Assembly (NCBI GenBank): GCA_944385035.1
Contig: CALWVV010000003.1
Coordinates: 124,001 to 188,000, forward strand
From: an uncultured Oscillospiraceae bacterium
GTDB taxonomy: Bacteria > Bacillota > Clostridia > Oscillospirales > Oscillospiraceae
Direction: 5' to 3'
Length of the DNA: 64,000 nucleotides
Below, one piece after another: positions 1-7,001 of this stretch. The notes beneath the pieces were generated by a model. The model did not search any database. It was not told the origin of the DNA and saw nothing but the letters and a program-made list of their open reading frames with translations. The stretch's first letter is position 1. Each line of letters starts with the position of its first letter. A program made the position numbers and the translations under genes.

Positions 1-2
1 TC

Positions 3-917
3 TGGTTCCCTTCCTGTATTGACAACGGGGAGCACAAGCCCAAAACCATTTCTTTCTACAACGATACATCAAAAAACATTGTCTCCTACTTCCACTGCTC
101 CTCTCTGCAAAAAATATCCCCCATAGACATTCAGGCTTTTCTAGCCAGCCTGCGTACCACTCATCATCTTGCTCCACAAACCGTACACCACCATTACCGC
201 ACTTTGAACATGATTTTTTCCTATGCACACAAGCTGGAACTGATCTTGACAAATCCCATGGACAAAGTTCCCGCTCCAAAGTTGAACCGAAAGCCCATTG
301 ACGCTTTTACGAAAGAACAGGCACAAGTTTTTGTTCATGCAGTGGATCATTCCCCTCTGGATTTCCGTTGTATGCTTTACCTGCTTCTTACCACCGGAAT
401 CAGAAGGGCAGAGCTATTGGGGCTAAAGTGGTGTAATTTGGACGATACTGCTGGGATAATCCACATCGAACAAAACGTTACCTACACAGCCCAAAGCGGC
501 ACTATAATCGGCTCACCTAAGACACAGAGGAGTATTCGCACGATCCCAGTACTCCCCCATGTTCTGCACCTGCTCCAAGCTCTAAAAGTTCAGCAGCAGA
601 AAGCTTTCCCTGATATCGCCCTTAACTCCGGCTTTATGTTTCATGGTAAGGCTGGTATCCATACTCCCAGAAATCCGGACGCTGTCACACGGAGAGTAAA
701 GCGCTTTATGGCACAAAATAATTTGCCCGATATGTCTCCCCACGATCTTCGACACAGCTGTGCGACTCTTCTGCTTCAGAGCGGTGCAGATATCAAAAGC
801 GTTCAGGATATTTTAGGTCACACAAATGCCAATACCACCCTTAATTTCTATGTGCGCTCTGATCTCCAGCAAATGCAAGCTGCCGCAAACAAATTAGCCC
901 ATACATTCCAATGGTAA
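3..917 (+). CDS. Tyrosine recombinase (integrase), 5' end outside window
   Basis: C-terminal part of a tyrosine-type site-specific recombinase, the enzyme class that integrates and excises mobile elements. The frame is open from the window edge, so the true start lies to the left; about 304 residues are visible. A TTG at 204 could look like a start, but the residues before it continue a helical core-binding (SAM-like) domain, so it is internal. The catalytic domain shows the Arg of GIRRAELLGLKW, a hairpin Lys in GSPKTQRS, H-x-x-R in SPHDLRHSC, the late His in LGHTNANTT and the nucleophilic Tyr in LNFYVR, so the active site appears intact. Together with the truncated tRNA at 5831 it suggests a tRNA-targeting element, but whether this enzyme made that junction is inference. 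Confidence 0.93.
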   Translation, partial: WFPSCIDNGEHKPKTISFYNDTSKNIVSYFHCSSLQKISPIDIQAFLASLRTTHHLAPQTVHHHYRTLNMIFSYAHKLELILTNPMDKVPAPKLNRKPIDAFTKEQAQVFVHAVDHSPLDFRCMLYLLLTTGIRRAELLGLKWCNLDDTAGIIHIEQNVTYTAQSGTIIGSPKTQRSIRTIPVLPHVLHLLQALKVQQQKAFPDIALNSGFMFHGKAGIHTPRNPDAVTRRVKRFMAQNNLPDMSPHDLRHSCATLLLQSGADIKSVQDILGHTNANTTLNFYVRSDLQQMQAAANKLAHTFQW

Positions 918-1017
918 AATCATCTTATTCCTTTCCCCGTGTAAATGTAGTTGTGATGTACTGACGAGATATCTTGTCCCTAAAAATGTAAATTCGCTGT
1001 TTTGTAAGTGCATATTC

Positions 1018-1051
1018 AAGACCTGCTGGTTCATACTGGCAGGTCTTTTTT
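1018..1051 (+). terminator. Rho-independent terminator after the integrase
   Basis: Arms AAGACCTGC (1018-1026) and GCAGGTCTT (1039-1047) are followed by a T run. It lies about 100 bp past the integrase stop and ends its transcript. Confidence 0.75.
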
Positions 1052-1100
1052 CATATACAGGAACTTTTACACATCACATTATTAGAAAGGAGCTTTTACC

Positions 1101-1493
1101 ATGAAGCAGCTAACTACCTACAACCGAGCAGCCGGATACCTGAACAAACTCTTCGATCTGCTCAACCAGCACTATTTTGAAAATGAACTTACAAGGCCAA
1201 CCATCACCATCCAAAGCACCCCCAGAGCATATGGCCATTTTTCTCTCAGACCGGATACCTGGATTTCAGCCAATGGAACTTCCCACGAAATCAATATCGG
1301 AGCCGGAACCCTTGCCAGACCCATCGAACATATCTGCTCTAAAAAAGAGCAGCTTCTACAAGCTCGCCAATTCCGAACCGCTTTGAATATCAAGATTCAA
1401 AAGGAGTGTGCCAATTTGGAACCAAAAGCCATATTGCTGATTATCGAGCTCTACTCTCTGCTGCTCATCTATGTCTTCTTCAGACTGAAATAG
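1101..1493 (+). pseudogene. Truncated SprT-like protein (N-terminal part with unrelated tail)
   Basis: The first about 76 residues resemble the start of SprT-like putative metalloproteases common on clostridial mobile elements (motifs YLNKLFDLLNQHYFENEL, PRAYGHFSL, EINIGAGTLARPIE). In that family the next segment should carry the zinc-binding HExxH motif. Here the similarity stops after ARPIE and is replaced by about 50 residues that I do not recognise, ending in a hydrophobic stretch (ILLIIELYSLLLIYVFF). No HExxH is present, so protease activity is not expected. The ribosome binding site (AAAGGAG) and ATG are intact, so a short protein may still be made. I read it as a deletion or recombination remnant; a new small membrane-anchored chimera is the alternative. 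Confidence 0.65.
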
Positions 1494-1504
1494 GAGGTAT
1501 CCAC

Positions 1505-1660
1505 ATGATGTTTCTGATTGGCTGGTTAGTTTGGGTTAATATTGGGATATGTGCAAACGGAATCAGCTTTGTTCTTCCCACCAACTTCTGGGGGCTCATC
1601 AATTTTCTGATTCTGGCCACCATCGTTTTAAGTACTATTGGGGTAAGGAAAATAAAATAG
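1505..1660 (+). CDS. Small hypothetical membrane peptide (51 aa)
   Basis: A 51-residue ORF starting at tandem ATG codons 5 nt behind a strong TAGGAGGT site. It consists of two hydrophobic stretches (MMFLIGWLVWVNIGICAN and FWGLINFLILATIVLSTIG) and a basic end (VRKIK), so two short transmembrane helices are likely. It follows the truncated SprT-like gene by 11 nt and is probably co-transcribed. I do not recognise a family. The coding call rests on the ribosome binding site and composition only. Confidence 0.5.
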   Translation: MMFLIGWLVWVNIGICANGISFVLPTNFWGLINFLILATIVLSTIGVRKIK

Positions 1661-1728
1661 CCTGGCCCTTTTTGCTTGTCAGCATTCAAACACACCCAAG
1701 CAAACGAATCATAACCTAAAATAAAAAA

Positions 1729-1764
1729 GGGCCGTTATAGGTTTCATTGTACCCATAGCGGCCC
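1729..1764. terminator. Bidirectional terminator between convergent genes
   Basis: Stem GGGCCGTTATAGG (1729-1741) pairs with CCCATAGCGGCCC (1752-1764) with one G-T pair. T-rich tracts lie on both sides. It separates the plus-strand small membrane gene from the minus-strand SHOCT cluster. Confidence 0.75.
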
Positions 1765-1773
1765 TCTTCGTTT

Positions 1774-2442
1774 TTAAATCCAGTTTACTTTCATATCCGG
1801 CGCACACCCATCAAAGGAATCCTCAAAACTGCCTTCAGGGAGATTTTCTCGGTTTAAAAATTTTGTATCACGGGAAATCGTAACCTCTGACAGGTTTGTA
1901 CATCCACCGAACGCTTGATATCCAACCACCGTAACACTTGCCGGGATTTCAATACAGCAAAGATCAGCACATCCAAAGAAGGCAAAGGAGCCAATCTTCT
2001 GGAGTCCATTTGGAAATGCAATATAACCAGCACATCTTTTGTCCATATAGGCGCACTCGGCAATTTCTTCTCTGTTCAGAGCAGCCAATGCCTTGCCGTC
2101 AATATAGTCTTCTTTCCCATCGTATTCGGTCTGAAAAACAGCGCTCTTCTTCTGTCTGTATTCAGCTTCTGTGATAACTCCTCGCTCCTTTAGATTAGCC
2201 AGGCGTTCAAGCAACTCTACACTTTCCAAGTTTGACAACACCTTATTTTGTCCATTGTCTGAAGTTGATGTTGTCACATTATTGTTATCCTTCTTGCACA
2301 ATACTACTATCAGCCAAATGAATCCGAGTAACACACCCCCAACACCGTGCGTCAAGCAGGTATTGTTATCGTAGCCTTTGCTCTTCATAATGAAGTAACA
2401 CAGAACGCCACAAAGCAACCAAATGATCACCAAGATTTCCAT
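1774..2442 (-). CDS. Membrane-anchored SHOCT + BspA-type leucine-rich repeat protein
   Basis: 222 residues from the ATG at 2442, chosen because GGAAGGAG precedes it and because the paralogue at 3763 starts with the same MEILVIIWLLCGVLCYFIMK. Residues 1-20 and about 32-50 form two transmembrane helices. Residues about 75-105 are a SHOCT helix pair (LLERLANLKERGVITEAEY), a short module usually found at protein ends. The C-terminal half holds LRR_5/BspA-like repeats (FPNGLQKIGSFAFFGCADL, IPASVTVVGYQAFGGCTNL). Last gene of a three-gene paralogous set, 13 nt after the previous stop. BspA-type repeats often mediate protein contacts, but here their side of the membrane is unclear. Function unknown. 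Confidence 0.8.
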   Translation of the reverse strand: MEILVIIWLLCGVLCYFIMKSKGYDNNTCLTHGVGGVLLGFIWLIVVLCKKDNNNVTTSTSDNGQNKVLSNLESVELLERLANLKERGVITEAEYRQKKSAVFQTEYDGKEDYIDGKALAALNREEIAECAYMDKRCAGYIAFPNGLQKIGSFAFFGCADLCCIEIPASVTVVGYQAFGGCTNLSEVTISRDTKFLNRENLPEGSFEDSFDGCAPDMKVNWI

Positions 2443-2455
2443 TTTTTCTCCTTCC

Positions 2456-3337
2456 TCATTCCTGTACAGGATTCTGATCTCGCTCATTGCTATATGCAAC
2501 CACATACCCCACCAGGTAGTAAGCTAAAAATTCCAACAAAAAGATGACAGGAAACAAATCCCCATATTCGATCACATCTGTAAGATTGCTTCTCATATAC
2601 ACACCTTCATACAGAACATACCAAATAAACCTTGAAGTTCCCGGCAACCACCAGAATTTTTGCGTTACTACCTTAAATCGAGCACACGCCTTTACCTCAG
2701 ATATCAGAACCATAACCAGTAAAAGGACAGGAGAACATAGTCCTACTATGACTGCTACATGGTAAATCGTCCCTTCTGAGCTATTGCTATTAAAATAGCC
2801 TAACTGATAAATGCAGGTCTGAAGAATCGGAATAAGAAGCCAAATGTAGCCCTTGTTAACAAACAAGATAACTGCAAATAAGGCATAAGCAATACCCATG
2901 GACGGAATACTATCTCCAAAATATGTAAAAAAATAATATATGCACTCCCATGGCGTCATACGAAAATATGTCATCCATAAAATTGCCATTATCGCAAAGA
3001 AACACACTGCCAGTTTCGATAGCTTAAGTTTATAGGCAACAGATTTGGTTTTTATTGTCTTTGACCCCAGCAAAATCTTGTCTTTTTTGCTCGCATATTC
3101 AACTTCTGAAATGTATCCTTTCCTCTTTAAATCAGCCAGTTTCTCCAGAACTTGTATGTCCTCTAACCTCAGGCCGCCATACGACACAATAGGCTTTTTC
3201 ATAAGAGCAACTACCACCCAAATCAATCCCAAAAAAGTTCCAAGTATGCCATGTAGCAAACATATTTCCACATTGTAACCCTTATTGCGCAGAATCAAGT
3301 AGCATACTACTCCGCACAACAACCAAACGACCATCAT
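2456..3337 (-). CDS. Membrane protein with SHOCT module and polytopic C-terminal domain
   Basis: 293 residues. The N-terminus (MMVVWLLCGVVCYLILRNKG) is homologous to the two flanking paralogues and forms two helices. A SHOCT module follows at about residues 60-90 (VLEKLADLKRKGYISEVEY). The remaining 190 residues contain about five or six hydrophobic segments separated by short charged loops, typical of a small integral-membrane domain that I do not recognise. It sits in the middle of the cluster, 33 nt after the upstream gene and 13 nt before the downstream one, so a single operon is likely. Function unknown. Confidence 0.78.
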   Translation of the reverse strand: MMVVWLLCGVVCYLILRNKGYNVEICLLHGILGTFLGLIWVVVALMKKPIVSYGGLRLEDIQVLEKLADLKRKGYISEVEYASKKDKILLGSKTIKTKSVAYKLKLSKLAVCFFAIMAILWMTYFRMTPWECIYYFFTYFGDSIPSMGIAYALFAVILFVNKGYIWLLIPILQTCIYQLGYFNSNSSEGTIYHVAVIVGLCSPVLLLVMVLISEVKACARFKVVTQKFWWLPGTSRFIWYVLYEGVYMRSNLTDVIEYGDLFPVIFLLEFLAYYLVGYVVAYSNERDQNPVQE

Positions 3338-3370
3338 GAATGGAATACCCCCTCACCTGACATTTCACGA

Positions 3371-3763
3371 TCAAATCATGCTCCAGTCAAACACTTGACC
3401 GCAAGAGCATTTTCCTTGACCATACCGAACTTGACTTCCGCATTTGGGACATTGATATATACTGGTATTCAAAGGCCGTGACAGATCTAGCAATTCTGCT
3501 TTTTGAGAAGTATATTGCTCTTCGGAAATAATTCCCTTTTCTTTTAGCTCAGCTAATCTTTCTATTAGCTCCAATTCTTCCATTCGCTTATCTTTTACTT
3601 TTCCATTTTCTTTCTTCAGTAGAACCACAATCAGCCAAATAAACCCAAGCAACACACCTCCAACGCCGTGTGTCAGGCAGACATTGTTATCATAACCTTT
3701 GCTCTTCATAATGAAGTAACACAGAACGCCACAAAGTAACCAAATGATCACCAAGATTTCCAT
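3371..3763 (-). CDS. Membrane-anchored SHOCT + zinc-ribbon protein
   Basis: 130 residues starting at MEILVIIWLLCG. Two N-terminal helices, a SHOCT module (LIERLAELKEKGIISEEQY, about residues 67-90) and a C-terminal four-cysteine zinc ribbon (CPKCGSQ...GKCSCGQ). First gene of the minus-strand cluster. Its first 56 nt differ from the equivalent part of the gene at 2442 by only one base, indicating recent duplication or gene conversion. The promoter facing it (3893-3920) is bracketed by two palindromes, so the neighbouring XRE protein is the likely regulator. The zinc ribbon could bind nucleic acid or protein; I cannot tell which. Confidence 0.8.
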   Translation of the reverse strand: MEILVIIWLLCGVLCYFIMKSKGYDNNVCLTHGVGGVLLGFIWLIVVLLKKENGKVKDKRMEELELIERLAELKEKGIISEEQYTSQKAELLDLSRPLNTSIYQCPKCGSQVRYGQGKCSCGQVFDWSMI

Positions 3764-3866
3764 TTGCCGTTCTCCCTTCTCATCTCTCTATCAGTCTTAC
3801 TCGTTTCATCGATGTGGATCAACCTCATACATCATTACCGCTCCAATCCACACAGTTTTTCTTGTT

Positions 3867-3884
3867 GACATCCAAATGGATATC
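3867..3884. promoter_or_regulatory. Operator copy 1 (18-bp imperfect palindrome)
   Basis: GACATCCAAATGGATATC: half-sites GACATCCA and TGGATATC around a central AA. It overlaps a plus-strand TTGACA (3865-3870) and lies just past the start expected for the minus-strand promoter. Binding by the XRE protein encoded at 3955 is inference. Confidence 0.6.
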
Positions 3885-3892
3885 ACATAATC

Positions 3893-3920
3893 ATTTTACA
3901 GAAAACTACTGTATTGTCAA
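3893..3920 (-). promoter_or_regulatory. Promoter of the SHOCT cluster
   Basis: On the minus strand, TTGACA (3920-3915), a 16-bp spacer and TAAAAT (3898-3893), about 130 bp before the first cluster gene. It lies exactly between the two operator palindromes. Confidence 0.6.
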
Positions 3921-3938
3921 GATATCTAAATGGATATC
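3921..3938. promoter_or_regulatory. Operator copy 2 (18-bp imperfect palindrome)
   Basis: GATATCTAAATGGATATC, 16 of 18 bases identical to copy 1 and 54 bp from it (about five helical turns). It abuts the minus-strand -35 box and ends 2 nt before the regulator gene's Shine-Dalgarno (GGAG), so it could also limit the regulator's own expression. Confidence 0.6.
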
Positions 3939-3954
3939 AAGGAGAGTACAGTAA

Positions 3955-4173
3955 ATGGGATACTACAAACGACTTCGGGAATTACGAGAAGACCACGATC
4001 TAACGCAGCGTCAATTAGCCAGTACCCTTCACATGACACAAACGCAGTATTTCCGTTATGAGCAGGGATATCGAGATATCCCCACAGATGTTCTCATTAC
4101 CCTAGCTAAACTCTACCATACGTCCACGGATTATATTCTCGGACTGACAAATGACCCTAATCCGCCAAAGTAG
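3955..4173 (+). CDS. XRE-family HTH transcriptional regulator
   Basis: 72 residues, essentially one Cro/C1-type helix-turn-helix (residues about 6-62: LRELREDHDLTQRQLASTL ... TQYFRYEQGYRDIPTDVLI). Small single-domain XRE proteins of this size act as dimeric repressors of divergent genes on mobile elements. The ATG sits 10 nt past AAGGAG. It is transcribed divergently from the three-gene SHOCT cluster, and two near-identical palindromes lie in the shared intergenic region, which fits autoregulation plus control of the cluster. No ligand domain is present. Confidence 0.9.
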   Translation: MGYYKRLRELREDHDLTQRQLASTLHMTQTQYFRYEQGYRDIPTDVLITLAKLYHTSTDYILGLTNDPNPPK

Positions 4174-4230
4174 TTCTCTTTTTATGCGGATTATGCGGAG
4201 TAAACTTGAAAATTGACCTTTAAACATAAT

Positions 4231-4324
4231 GTGGGGGAAACTTTTGCTCACCATCTGCCAGTATCTTTTCTTTTCCGCTACGCTTCAAAGAGATACTGTC
4301 ACCTGCGCCAAAAGTTTCCCCCAC
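4231..4324. repeat. 94-bp perfect-armed inverted repeat
   Basis: Outer arms GTGGGGGAAACTTTTG (4231-4246) and CAAAAGTTTCCCCCAC (4309-4324) match perfectly. Inner arms CAGTATCT (4259-4266) and AGATACTG (4291-4298) also match. The element could be a small transposon-like repeat, a structured RNA or a strong terminator. The minus strand is open through it, starting VGETFGAGDSISLKRSG, which may be coincidence. Confidence 0.7.
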
Positions 4325-4438
4325 GCCCCTTTCAAAAGGCGCTTTTAATTTGACTACATTGCCTTATATTTTGTCACCTTTGAGTTTGCAATATATTATC
4401 CCACTAAACAATAATTACAAATTCATTGGTGACAACTT

Positions 4439-5341
4439 TTATGAACTGTCATCTGGCATAGTAAATTCGGGATCATTCAAAATATTTCTTGCTTCCCTGA
4501 TCAAAAATTTCTGGTAGTGCTCAATAGAAGCAACTCCAATTCCACCTTTCCCGCCCTTCATTTTCTTCTTACGGTTGGCTAGTAACTGCGTATATGCAGT
4601 TCTTATAACCATCCTATTATCGATTGTAGTCTCTGTCCCTTCTTCTGCACTCCAACTTATAATCCAGTATCGTTCATGTACTTCTTCCAGGTTGAGCCTT
4701 TCAATCGTTGCTTTGTTTATCATACAACGATAACTCTGCCATTCATCTCTATCAAAAATGTCCCATTCGGACTTTGCTCCGAATTGCCTCAACACTTCTT
4801 CTTTAATTTCAAAATATTCTTCCCGTTCAGTCGCATTCAATATCCGATCTTCTTTTTCCGACACTACTTCCTCTGATATCTTATCGCTGTATTCCTTCAT
4901 CAAAATTCTCATAGAACTGGTTATTCCATCATACACTATATTACTCAGGCTCCGAGCCTTAGTGCGAAGGCTCTCCTTAAACTGAACCCTCGGTACCAGT
5001 CCCATTTTTCTCAACAAGTCCGTCTTTGAGTAAAATCCACTTTTCCATTCACACTGTTTAAAATACTGCACGAGGATTGCAGTTGTCGGCTTTGCTCGGC
5101 TTCCCCCTCTTCTATCCTCGAACACTTTAGGGTTGTCATAGAAGGTCTCCAGAATACGAAGCCTGTTGCTACCTTCAACCTTTTCCCAGGTGAAGTAACA
5201 CTTTAGGTGGCGATTCAAAAGTTCTTTTTGCTTGCCCTATGAATAGGGAATCCCAATATACTGACAGAGCTGCTTGTAGTTTGAAAATTCTTGTCCTTCT
5301 TCTACCATATTTTTCTAGATTTTTTCATTGATGATATCCAT
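4439..5341 (-). pseudogene. Mobile-element protein interrupted by two in-frame TAG codons
   Basis: An ATG at 5341 with a clean AAGGAG opens a frame beginning MDIINEKI, meets TAG (5317-5315), continues KNMVEEGQEFSNYKQLCQYI, meets a second TAG (5239-5237), then reads GKQKELLNRHLKCYFTWEK and runs uninterrupted for 259 further codons to 4439. The composition is continuous across both stops, so they look like recent point changes in a once full gene of about 300 codons. The N-terminal part resembles conserved helical proteins of clostridial conjugative elements; I do not know their function. A shorter product from the TTG at 5218 has no good ribosome binding site. Amber readthrough is an alternative to decay. 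Confidence 0.7.
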
Positions 5342-5830
5342 ATTTTATCTCCTTTAAAATAATTTTATTTATTTTATTTTTTATGCTTCAAAGCATATAT
5401 TCACAGCCATTTGATCAAAACGCTTGGCTGATATCTTTGTGTGGTTATCGTAATTTCTTTTTTGTCCTTTGTCAACCGTTTAATAATTTTTTTATTTTTA
5501 AATGATCCTCATTTTTATTTTAGGCACATAAATCCGAACTTTTTTTGCTATATGGATAGGCCTTTTTGTGAATATACACTCCTTTTCTTTTTCGGAAGTT
5601 ACACTAAAAAATGACCATACCTCCGGCGCTGGTTGCCTTAGATTTTTGTTGACAATGACACGCTGCTCTTTGCTGTCATTTATTCTCTCCGGTATTTTCT
5701 CTACCTGTCCCATTTATCGGACAGATTGTGTCAACAAATTGTCAACAAGCTGCATTTTGTCTTGTCTGTTGCTCAAAAAAACGGTATACTGAAGTTGTAA
5801 AAATACTGCATTTCAATACTTTTCAGGGCA
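5342..5830. other. AT-rich non-coding stretch with repeated TGTCAACAA motifs
   Basis: No convincing gene. It contains a palindrome TATGCTTCAAAGCATA (5382-5397), a CAGCCA/TGGCTG hairpin (5404-5430), and the 9-mer TGTCAACAA at 5729-5737 and 5740-5748, inverted at 5646-5654, with a partial copy (TGTCAAC) at 5470-5476. Position next to the probable attachment junction makes recombinase arm-type sites a possible reading. Confidence 0.4.
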
Positions 5831-5906
5831 TTTTGCATAGCTCAGCCGGTAGAGCGTCCGCCTCACACGCGGAAGGTCACAGATTCGAGTTCTGTTGTCT
5901 CCACCA
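5831..5906 (+). tRNA. tRNA-Val(CAC) with replaced 5' acceptor strand (attachment-site remnant)
   Basis: From 5836 on the sequence is a good tRNA: D-arm GCTC/GAGC (5840-5855), anticodon arm TCCGC-CTCACAC-GCGGA with anticodon CAC at 5864-5866, T-arm ACAGA-TTCGAGT-TCTGT, 3' acceptor strand TGTCTCC (5896-5902), then ACCA. The expected 5' strand is GGAGACA, but the sequence reads TTTTGCA, so only about three of seven acceptor pairs form. This is what remains when an element integrates within a tRNA gene and carries the replacement half at its other end. The intact tRNA should lie left of the window. Not expected to be functional. Confidence 0.8.
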
Positions 5907-5945
5907 AAACAAAAAGCAGTTGCTTATGCAACTGCTTTTTGTTTT
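5907..5945. terminator. Terminator hairpin after the tRNA remnant
   Basis: Perfect arms around AAAGCAGTTGC-TTAT-GCAACTGCTTT, extended on both sides by A and T runs. It starts immediately after the encoded CCA, as expected for a tRNA terminator. Confidence 0.85.
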
Positions 5946-6147
5946 GGGTTTCGCTCCCCGCGTTCGCTCCACCCTCCGTCGCTATCAATGCTCGGGGTCG
6001 GCAAAGCCGCCCCTGCGCAATTCTTCGCTTCGCTCCGAATTTACGGCGCACGCGCCGCCGGCCAGAAGGCCGGTATGAATCTCCTCCGGCGGTCAGCCGC
6101 CTCCAGCGGGTCAGGACCCAGCTCCGTGCTGGTCCTCCTAGCATACG
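5946..6147. other. GC-rich spacer without a gene
   Basis: About 200 bp rich in short GC inverted repeats (for example CGGCGCACGCGCCG near 6042-6055). Several frames are open on both strands because of composition, but none has a ribosome binding site or recognisable product. Confidence 0.5.
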
Positions 6148-6175
6148 AAGAGCCACACCAAAAGGTGTGGCTCTT
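6148..6175. terminator. Terminator at the end of the phage lysis genes
   Basis: Perfect stem AAGAGCCACACC (6148-6159), loop AAAA, GGTGTGGCTCTT (6164-6175). It lies 35 bp past the amidase stop. Confidence 0.75.
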
Positions 6176-6210
6176 TTGCTGTCTTTTCCGGTTGATGCGG
6201 TTTTCTCGTG

Positions 6211-6981
6211 TTATTTGATTGCAGCGTTGATCATCAACGCCACCTCCTGACGCGTCGCTCCGCTTTGAGGGCGGCTGGCGTCGGTAATCCCGCGGGCTTT
6301 TGCCTGGACGAGCCCCTCCGCTGCCCAATCGCTGGGCGGGAGCTGGCTCTGCTCCTGCTGGTACCGCTCCATAAACCCTTTCCACTGCTCATAGGTCACC
6401 GTATCCACCTCCTTTAGACCGTAGACCTCCACCAACGCCTCCACAATTCCCTGGGCCAGCTGGTCGGCATAGGCCTGGGTCAAAATAATGGGAGTGTCGG
6501 TGGTGGAATCCATAAAACCAAACTCCCCCAGCACCGCAGGCATGGCAGAGGCGTTCAGCACGTACAAATTGCCTTCCGGTGTGGGGTTTGCCCGGTTCCC
6601 CTTCAGCCCGGTTTTTGTTACCGTGTGCTGGTAGATCGCCTGCTGCACCGTTTTGGACTGCCGGTCTGCCCCAGGACAGACATAGACCACGATGCCTCCG
6701 CCGGAGCCGCCCCTGATTCCCGCATTATGGTGAATGGACAGATAGAGTTCCACTCCGGCTTTGTTTGCCTTCCGGACCCGCTCATAGAGGGTGACTTCCT
6801 CCTTGCCCGTCACATCATCCACCCGAATCGTCTCACAATCATAGGCCTGAAGCAGCGCCTGCACCCGGTCCGCTACTCTGCCGTTGAGTACCCACTCCCT
6901 TGTCTCCTGGGGATCTATGCTTTTTAAGCACCGTTTTCCCGGCGTGCCCAAATAGTGTCCTGCGTCAATGCAGATGCGCAT
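6211..6981 (-). CDS. N-acetylmuramoyl-L-alanine amidase (phage-type endolysin)
   Basis: 256 residues from the ATG at 6981, chosen because GGGAG lies 7 nt upstream and MRICIDAGH is the usual start; an ATG at 7005 overlapping the holin stop is the alternative. Amidase_3 domain to about residue 185 with zinc ligands His of DAGHYLG, Glu of DPQETRE, His of SIHHNAG and catalytic Glu of LGEFGFMD. The C-terminal about 45 residues (PPSDWAAEGLVQAKARGITD) resemble an S-layer-homology-type wall-binding repeat. It cleaves the amide bond between muramic acid and the stem peptide. Directly follows the holin gene, the classic lysis cassette order. Confidence 0.92.
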   Translation of the reverse strand: MRICIDAGHYLGTPGKRCLKSIDPQETREWVLNGRVADRVQALLQAYDCETIRVDDVTGKEEVTLYERVRKANKAGVELYLSIHHNAGIRGGSGGGIVVYVCPGADRQSKTVQQAIYQHTVTKTGLKGNRANPTPEGNLYVLNASAMPAVLGEFGFMDSTTDTPIILTQAYADQLAQGIVEALVEVYGLKEVDTVTYEQWKGFMERYQQEQSQLPPSDWAAEGLVQAKARGITDASRPQSGATRQEVALMINAAIK

Positions 6982-7001
6982 CTTTTCTCTCCCTAAACTG
7001 C

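Noticed and set aside
5498-5713. 71-codon minus-strand frame in the AT-rich spacer next to the tRNA remnant
   Set aside because: No good Shine-Dalgarno, unremarkable Lys-rich translation, and the region holds repeated motifs better explained as non-coding.
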